Origin: Candidatus Woesearchaeota archaeon
GTDB taxonomy: Archaea; Nanobdellota; Nanobdellia; Woesearchaeales; GW2011-AR9
DNA: 19,458 bases
Direction: 5' to 3'
Assembly (NCBI GenBank): GCA_016179995.1
Contig: JACPCC010000053.1
Location: 1 to 19,458 of the forward strand
Part shown: piece after piece, positions 15,210 to 19,458 of the stretch
Layout: each line of letters opens with the position of its first letter
How positions within the stretch are numbered: position 1 is the stretch's first letter
Program-made: the position numbers and the translations under genes
The notes under the pieces: model-generated
The model's database searches: none
What the model was told of the DNA's origin: nothing
The model's input: the letters and a program-made list of their open reading frames with translations, nothing else

Positions 15210-17740
15210 GGTAAGGAACACGCTCCGTTAGCTTTACAAGTATAACTTTCATCAGTTCCATCAAAATCATGGTCGCATTTTTTTCCAGTATCTTCACCAT
15301 TGGTAGCACAGCCACATTTGTATTTGATATAACCATTGACTAAATACTTGTTACTCGATAAATCTGTTGAGAAACTAACTCCATCTCCAATATTTTTCGC
15401 GACAATTTCGTTATTTCCATTATTAGGACACCAACCAGTTTCTCCACCACGGGGCGTTTCCCCGCAACCGTTTGTTCCCCCACACCAACCTCCAGCAACG
15501 CTCCCCGCAGTTTGAATCAAAGCAAATACCGGTTTGTCTTGACATTTAATGTTTATATCTGAAGAACAACCCATCTTACCAGGAAACCCACATTTGGGTG
15601 GAGTAATTATAGCCGGAGTTGGTGTTACTAATGCTCCACTACAAATATTTCCTCTATTATTTGCGCATGTTTTTTTAATTGTTTGAACATGATAGAGATT
15701 TGCAGCAGTACAAGTTTCTGCATTAAAACATTCTGTACCTAGTTTATAATCACCGTTATCATCGCAGCAAACATGGTCTGCTAAGAATGGATTTGTGGTT
15801 ATATCTGCTTCCCATTTACCGGCTGGATTTTTTGTATAAAGGCCTGCAGTCATACTAAAACCAGTTAAATCTCCTGAGACAAAAATAAGATCGTCTGCTT
15901 CATCATCATTATACGGCACACAATCTTTAACTACAACATCCAACGTTTTAACCGTTGTGGGGGGAACACCCTCTGGTGTAAGAGGACAATTATTCAAAGT
16001 TAATTCTGCATTTAAAGAAGTTGTTGTATCTGAAATGATTTTTTCGTAAAGAGAACCTGAGGCGGCAGTAAATCCGGTTACAATATCATCGTAAGTATCT
16101 AATTCACAAGAGTCATCATCATTAGGAAAATTAAAACAACCGCTGCTTGGAAAATCAAATTCTTCTTCTCCTACACTAAACTTTTCCAAAACAACATCAG
16201 AATCATCTCCTCCACTTACCTTCACCACAAACGGATCCTCTTTAGAAATCCAATTTTGAAATGCCTCTTCCAGAACAAACGGATACTCTATCTCTAAAAC
16301 TGCACTATTTGGATTAATTTCATTACTGACTTTAATTTTAATTTCCTGAGAATCTTCTAAACCGTAAGAATCTTTAGCAATAGCTGTTAAAGTGTAAATT
16401 TTAAATGTTTCCCCCGATTCAAAAGGTAAATCATTTACCTCATCTTTATTCAAAACTAATTTTTTAGCTTTTATTCTACCATCTATTTCTACAGTTCCAT
16501 CACTATCATCCTCATTAAAGAAATGATTACCAAACGCACTCGTATCCCCACTAAAATAATACTTAACATCATCCTCTGTACTTACACCATCACTTATCAA
16601 ATCATCATCTGGATCTTTAGCCTGTAAAACAATATCAATATCCCCATAACTATTTGTTCCTGCACCATCGTCAGCTGAATCCCCTTTAACTACTAAATAA
16701 TTATATTCTTCAGACGGACAATCCACTCTGCTAATATAATCCAAAGCAGGCGGCCTATTCTGCCGTACATATTGAAACGTATAATCCGTAGCCGTATCTA
16801 CAATATTTGGAGGAGGAGAAGTAAAGGTGTATAAAGTATCTCCATTAGGCAATAATCTCTCTTCGTCAGCAAACCCTCGCTCCAAATGCAAACCTAAACT
16901 ATTGCATTCTTCTAATGGCAAATCTAAACTATCCCCGCCAACAGTAGTACTGCCACTCGCCCAAAAATCATTACTAAAAGAAAAATCTACATGCTGCCTA
17001 TCTGCTCGTAAAGGAAATTCTAAAGCATAATCAACCAATTTCCTTAACTGCGTGGGATAGAAGAACTCAAAAATAGAAATGTGAAAAAAATCTTCCTCGC
17101 CTACTGTAAAACCTAAAGGATACGTCGCTTCAACGGCAATACCCTCTTGCTTTAAATCGATATCCAAAAGAAAATCACTTTCTTCAAATACTGCACCCGC
17201 TACGCGCTCATGTAAATAATCATTCAAACAAGTTTGCACTTTCACTTTCAAAGCGCTTTCTAAATCATCTTCGATATCTGATTCAGTAATAGCTGTTTCA
17301 CCAAAGTAACCATCTTTCTGTGGATATTTACAATAAGATGGAGCAACTCCAGTATCAAAAGGATCACAAGGATAAGCTGCAGAATCATCGTAATTTGTCT
17401 TTCTCAAAGCGTAAGCTATCCTCTCGCCGCCAATAGTAACACCATTTACACCTTCAAGAAAAGCTACCCTTCCACCAGGCTGGTCGCTCCAAATACGTCC
17501 TTGCCTGCCGATGGTTACTAAAGCGTCCTGTAAATCATCATGCAGGCAATCCTCGACAAATAAACGTAAAGCTTCTTTACTAAATAATTTAGAATAAACG
17601 TCTTCCTCGCCTTGTTCGAGCTGTTTCTTCATGATTTGATTATCCACCTTGAGCATGAAAATAAAAACAAAAAAGATAACCATCCCTAAAATAATAAATA
17701 TCGTCAGCTGTCCCTTTCTATCTAAACCTCTTTTTAACAT
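15206..17740 (-). CDS. Large acidic prepilin-like surface protein
   Basis: An 844-residue protein with a leader ending DRKG (residues 7-10), Gln at +1, and a hydrophobic helix at ~12-31, a class III prepilin-like signal. The following ~220 residues (FVEDCLHDDLQDALVTIGRQGR) look like the stalk and helical domain of large DPANN prepilin-like proteins. From ~320 the protein is very acidic with cadherin-like Asp clusters (KDPDDDLISDG near 378; NDDDSCELD) that could bind calcium. The last ~200 residues are Cys-rich with CC, CGGTNGCG and GWCPNNG motifs, suggesting disulfide-stabilised small modules at the distal end. It heads a two-gene operon with the 16-Cys protein and has a TATA box 28 nt above the ATG. 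An adhesin or tip-type pilin is the best guess. Confidence 0.8.
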   Translation of the reverse strand: MLKRGLDRKGQLTIFIILGMVIFFVFIFMLKVDNQIMKKQLEQGEEDVYSKLFSKEALRLFVEDCLHDDLQDALVTIGRQGRIWSDQPGGRVAFLEGVNGVTIGGERIAYALRKTNYDDSAAYPCDPFDTGVAPSYCKYPQKDGYFGETAITESDIEDDLESALKVKVQTCLNDYLHERVAGAVFEESDFLLDIDLKQEGIAVEATYPLGFTVGEEDFFHISIFEFFYPTQLRKLVDYALEFPLRADRQHVDFSFSNDFWASGSTTVGGDSLDLPLEECNSLGLHLERGFADEERLLPNGDTLYTFTSPPPNIVDTATDYTFQYVRQNRPPALDYISRVDCPSEEYNYLVVKGDSADDGAGTNSYGDIDIVLQAKDPDDDLISDGVSTEDDVKYYFSGDTSAFGNHFFNEDDSDGTVEIDGRIKAKKLVLNKDEVNDLPFESGETFKIYTLTAIAKDSYGLEDSQEIKIKVSNEINPNSAVLEIEYPFVLEEAFQNWISKEDPFVVKVSGGDDSDVVLEKFSVGEEEFDFPSSGCFNFPNDDDSCELDTYDDIVTGFTAASGSLYEKIISDTTTSLNAELTLNNCPLTPEGVPPTTVKTLDVVVKDCVPYNDDEADDLIFVSGDLTGFSMTAGLYTKNPAGKWEADITTNPFLADHVCCDDNGDYKLGTECFNAETCTAANLYHVQTIKKTCANNRGNICSGALVTPTPAIITPPKCGFPGKMGCSSDINIKCQDKPVFALIQTAGSVAGGWCGGTNGCGETPRGGETGWCPNNGNNEIVAKNIGDGVSFSTDLSSNKYLVNGYIKYKCGCATNGEDTGKKCDHDFDGTDESYTCKANGACSLP

Positions 17741-17763
17741 CTGTGGGGATTAAACTGTTGAGG

Positions 17764-17772
17764 CTTATAAAA
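17764..17772 (-). promoter_or_regulatory. TATA box for the 844-residue protein gene
   Basis: TTTTATAAG on the minus strand, centred 28 nt above the ATG at 17740, predicts a leader of only 1-2 nt. The structured repeat begins about 14 nt beyond it, so upstream regulation, if any, would have to act through or around that element. Confidence 0.5.
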
Positions 17773-17785
17773 TTTGTTCTTGGGT

Positions 17786-17973
17786 GTAATACTTTAGCGA
17801 AATGAAGCAACGTCGTCGTCAAGGCCAAAAAATGAGTTTTGTGTTACTATCCGCTGGGACAGAGCCGAAATATTATTATCATACTTTTAATTTACAGGGA
17901 TAGACTATGAAATATTTCGGCAAAACTCATGGCCACAACGACGTTGCGGAACTTCAGAATAGTGAAGTATTAC
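17786..17973 (+). repeat. Structured repeat element, copy 2 (long imperfect hairpin, complete)
   Basis: Four nested blocks pair across 188 nt: GTAATACTT (17786-17794) with AAGTATTAC (17965-17973); GCAACGTCGT (17807-17816) with ACGACGTTGC (17938-17947); ATGAGTTTTG (17832-17841) with CAAAACTCAT (17921-17930), flanked by GGCC/GGCC; and GCCGAAATATT (17864-17874) with AATATTTCGGC (17911-17921). The apical loop is about 36 nt. An unpaired 22-nt stretch (17842-17863) lies only on the 5' side, so this is not a simple palindrome. The right two-thirds recurs at 1-114. No ORF is inside. It could be a non-coding RNA or a miniature transposable element. I checked for SRP, RNase P and tRNA signatures and saw none. 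Confidence 0.6.
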
Positions 17974-18037
17974 TCTTGGGTCGAAGGTAATAAAAAAACC
18001 GCATACCCAACACCAGCATTAGATTTTCACCGCAAAG

Positions 18038-18045
18038 TTTTTAAA
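18038..18045 (+). promoter_or_regulatory. TATA box for the AbrB/PIN pair
   Basis: TTTTTAAA centred about 31 nt above the antitoxin ATG, giving a predicted leader of about 5 nt. The AbrB-type antitoxin would be expected to bind near here and repress its own operon, as VapB proteins do. Confidence 0.4.
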
Positions 18046-18072
18046 TTAGGCATTATTAATGTTTAATTAACC

Positions 18073-18306
18073 ATGATAACCGCCATAAGTAAAGGATTAC
18101 AAATAACCATTCCTGCGGACATAAGGGAAGAACTAGGTTTAGGCATAGGAAGTAAAGTAGATATCGAGTGTGAAAACGGCAAGATAATAATTAAACCTGT
18201 CGGAGAAGAACTGGAAGAGATATTTAAAAAAACTACTTATCTTAAACCAAAATTCAAACTGACCGCAAAACAAATGGATGAGCATAATGAGAAGATGTTC
18301 CGATGA
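18073..18306 (+). CDS. vapB: AbrB/MazE-type antitoxin (VapB-like)
   Basis: A 77-residue protein. Residues 2-46 form a SpoVT/AbrB swapped-hairpin DNA-binding domain (ISKGLQITIPADIREELGLGIGSKVDI, then IIIKPVG). The charged C-terminal tail at 47-77 is the part that normally wraps the toxin and blocks its active site. The stop codon overlaps the start of the PIN gene by 4 nt (ATGA), the classic antitoxin-first arrangement. It is expected to autoregulate the operon as a complex with the toxin. Length is normal for the family, with no sign of decay. Confidence 0.88.
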   Translation: MITAISKGLQITIPADIREELGLGIGSKVDIECENGKIIIKPVGEELEEIFKKTTYLKPKFKLTAKQMDEHNEKMFR

Positions 18307-18677
18307 AATTCTTAGACAGTAATATATTGGCCTATGCTTTCTACGAAAATGAATTCCAAGAGAATTCTCGAAACGTTATTCGCCAGGGAGGCTTTGTTGA
18401 TACTTTATGCTTAATAGAAGCATTTAACATCATTGAAATGCAGACAAGCCGTGAAATTGCCGTCCAATCGATTCGAGGATTACTGCGCTCAAATTTAGTG
18501 ATGATTGACGTTGGTATTAATGTTGTATTCGAAGCTTTAAAGAAATCGCCAAGATTTAAAAAATTAAAATTTTTAGATTTAATTCATTATACAGTTGCCC
18601 TTCTGAATAATTGTGAGTCCATAGTTAGTTATGATAGTGATTTTGATCAATTAGAGATTACTAGAACAGAAAATTAG
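18303..18677 (+). CDS. vapC: PIN-domain ribonuclease toxin (VapC-like)
   Basis: A 124-residue PIN-domain protein. The acidic metal-binding residues are in place: Asp5 in FLDSN, Glu39 in LIEAFNI, Asp92 in FLDLIHYTVAL, and Asp111/Asp113 in SYDSDFD. Such toxins cut RNA, often tRNA or rRNA, when their antitoxin is degraded; the target here cannot be read from sequence. The gene is translationally coupled to the AbrB-type antitoxin by a 4-nt overlap. Length is typical, and because the active site is intact the pair is probably functional. It converges on the decayed Bro-N gene, with about 40 bp between; no terminator is obvious there. Confidence 0.87.
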   Translation: MKFLDSNILAYAFYENEFQENSRNVIRQGGFVDTLCLIEAFNIIEMQTSREIAVQSIRGLLRSNLVMIDVGINVVFEALKKSPRFKKLKFLDLIHYTVALLNNCESIVSYDSDFDQLEITRTEN

Positions 18678-18719
18678 TGTTTAATCCACCCACAACTTCC
18701 CGCTAAAAGTAAGATAAAC

Positions 18720-19458
18720 CTATTTAATCTGTTTCCTCTGCTTCTTCTCATTTAAATTTAGATAATTTTCTTCAGACACAACCGGTTTGTCGGTTTCTTG
18801 CTCTAATTCTTTTCTGGCCTTGCCGGCAATGCCGCCGCCTTTACGGGCCACTTCTTTACTTTCTTCAAAATGTTGAGGATTTTCTTTTTTTCTCTTTTTT
18901 TAGTCCTTTCAGCTGTTTGTACTTTTTTACACTCAATCCAGACCAAGCACCAGTAATCTCATTTGTGAGTATAGCAAATTCAGAATTTTCTTTGATTCCC
19001 ACCCTCTCCCATTCATCAGTTAACTCTTTTCTTATTTCAATAGTCTTTAAGCGTTGATTGATCCATTCTTTAGAATAGCCTTTCTTAAGATATGTCTGCA
19101 TAGCCCGGTCAATGGCCAGTTCCGGGTCATGCATCTCATCAATTCGTTCGTTTCCGACTTTTGCCAGCCATAATTTAAATGGTTCAGCATTTTTAGAGGG
19201 CACAGATTGGACTAATCTTAATATTTGCTCAGTATCGCCGACATCTGTTAGATAATACTTGCCGTCTGAAGACTGCATTTTCAGTTGGTTACAATTTGTA
19301 ACCGACTCATTTCCTTCTTCTTTAAGCCGGAATTTAAGAACTTTCCAATAGTTATGAGGATCGTCACTCACGGTAAGAACAGCAATTACGTCCACTACTG
19401 AAAAATACCATTTCTCTTTCTCATCATCCCACAAAGCTCTGACTTCTTTATCTTGGAA
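18720..19458 (-). pseudogene. Bro-N family (phage antirepressor-like) gene, frameshifted, 5' end outside window
   Basis: The frame is open to the right edge (FQDKEVRALWDDEKEKWYFS), so the true start is outside; a TTG at 19434 is not the start. WYFSVVDVIAVL followed by YWKVLKFRL marks a BRO N-terminal domain; then comes a helical region, KGYSKEWINQRLKTIEIRKE. At about 18895, in a tract with A7-GAG-A7 on the minus strand, the frame shifts. The original frame stops at 18865, while the family's C-terminal part continues in another frame from 18884 (ENPQHFEESKEVARKGGGIA) to a TAG at 18720. From my memory of the family, about 30-40 residues between GLKKEN and SKKENP are also missing. An alignment to full-length relatives would settle the deletion. 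The role of intact members is uncertain. Confidence 0.72.

Noticed and set aside
15133..15336. Minus-strand frame spanning the junction of the two second-operon genes.
   Set aside because: It overlaps both coupled genes in another frame; the ATGA junction and conserved Cys module support the two genes instead.
16827..17030. Plus-strand frame inside the 844-residue gene.
   Set aside because: It lies entirely opposite a well-supported gene and has no promoter or recognisable domain.
17786..17973. Considered SRP RNA or RNase P RNA for the long hairpin.
   Set aside because: No SRP helix 8 signature and no RNase P conserved-region strings; the element is also present in a second diverged copy.
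19432..19434. TTG as start of the Bro-N gene.
   Set aside because: The same frame continues upstream to the window edge with family-like residues (FQDKEVRAL), so the start lies outside.

Overview
The window is AT-rich DNA from an archaeon. The evidence for Archaea is a complete aIF5A gene with the hypusine-site loop, followed 2 nt later by ribosomal protein L40e (eL40), plus TATA-box promoters placed so that many transcripts would be leaderless, an Lrp-type regulator and class III (prepilin-like) signal peptides. The secreted proteins, with KGQ-type N-termini and giant Cys-rich Ig-repeat proteins, look like those of DPANN archaea of the Woesearchaeota/Pacearchaeota kind. That placement is inference from protein style, not from a marker phylogeny.

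Layout. (1) 1-262: partial copy 1 of a structured repeat, then a short terminal-inverted-repeat element (element A). (2) 263-828, minus: aIF5A-L40e translation operon. (3) 984-12196, minus: an envelope locus read leftward from a 2321-residue signal-peptide/Cys-rich/Ig-repeat/TSP3/TM surface protein. It continues through four prepilin-like proteins and ends with a five-helix membrane protein. A longer relative of element A (element B, 3022-3178) sits inside this locus. (4) 12335-14209: a probable 47-residue ORF on the minus strand, diverging from a plus-strand pair, a tandem Lrp-like regulator translationally coupled to a bacterial-type MTA/SAH nucleosidase. (5) 14280-17740, minus: a second envelope operon made of an 844-residue prepilin-like acidic protein coupled by ATGA to a 309-residue Cys-rich type I membrane protein. 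(6) 17786-17973: copy 2 of the structured repeat, complete, forming a long imperfect hairpin. (7) 18073-18677, plus: a VapBC-like AbrB/PIN toxin-antitoxin pair. (8) 18720-19458, minus: a Bro-N family gene that is frameshifted, probably carries an internal deletion, and runs off the right edge.

How it fits together. The two minus-strand envelope operons are linked by a shared module. The first ~130 mature residues of the giant protein and of the 309-residue protein carry 16 cysteines in the same order with near-identical spacing. Five proteins with prepilin-type N-termini are spread over the two operons, but no assembly ATPase, platform protein or prepilin peptidase is present, so the machinery must be elsewhere. 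The likely product is a cell-surface adhesion or pilus-like system tied to the cytoplasm through long C-terminal tails. The regulator-nucleosidase pair lies between the two operons. The strongest unexplained signals are the 16-Cys module, the two-copy long-hairpin element and the deletion-derived inverted-repeat element pair.
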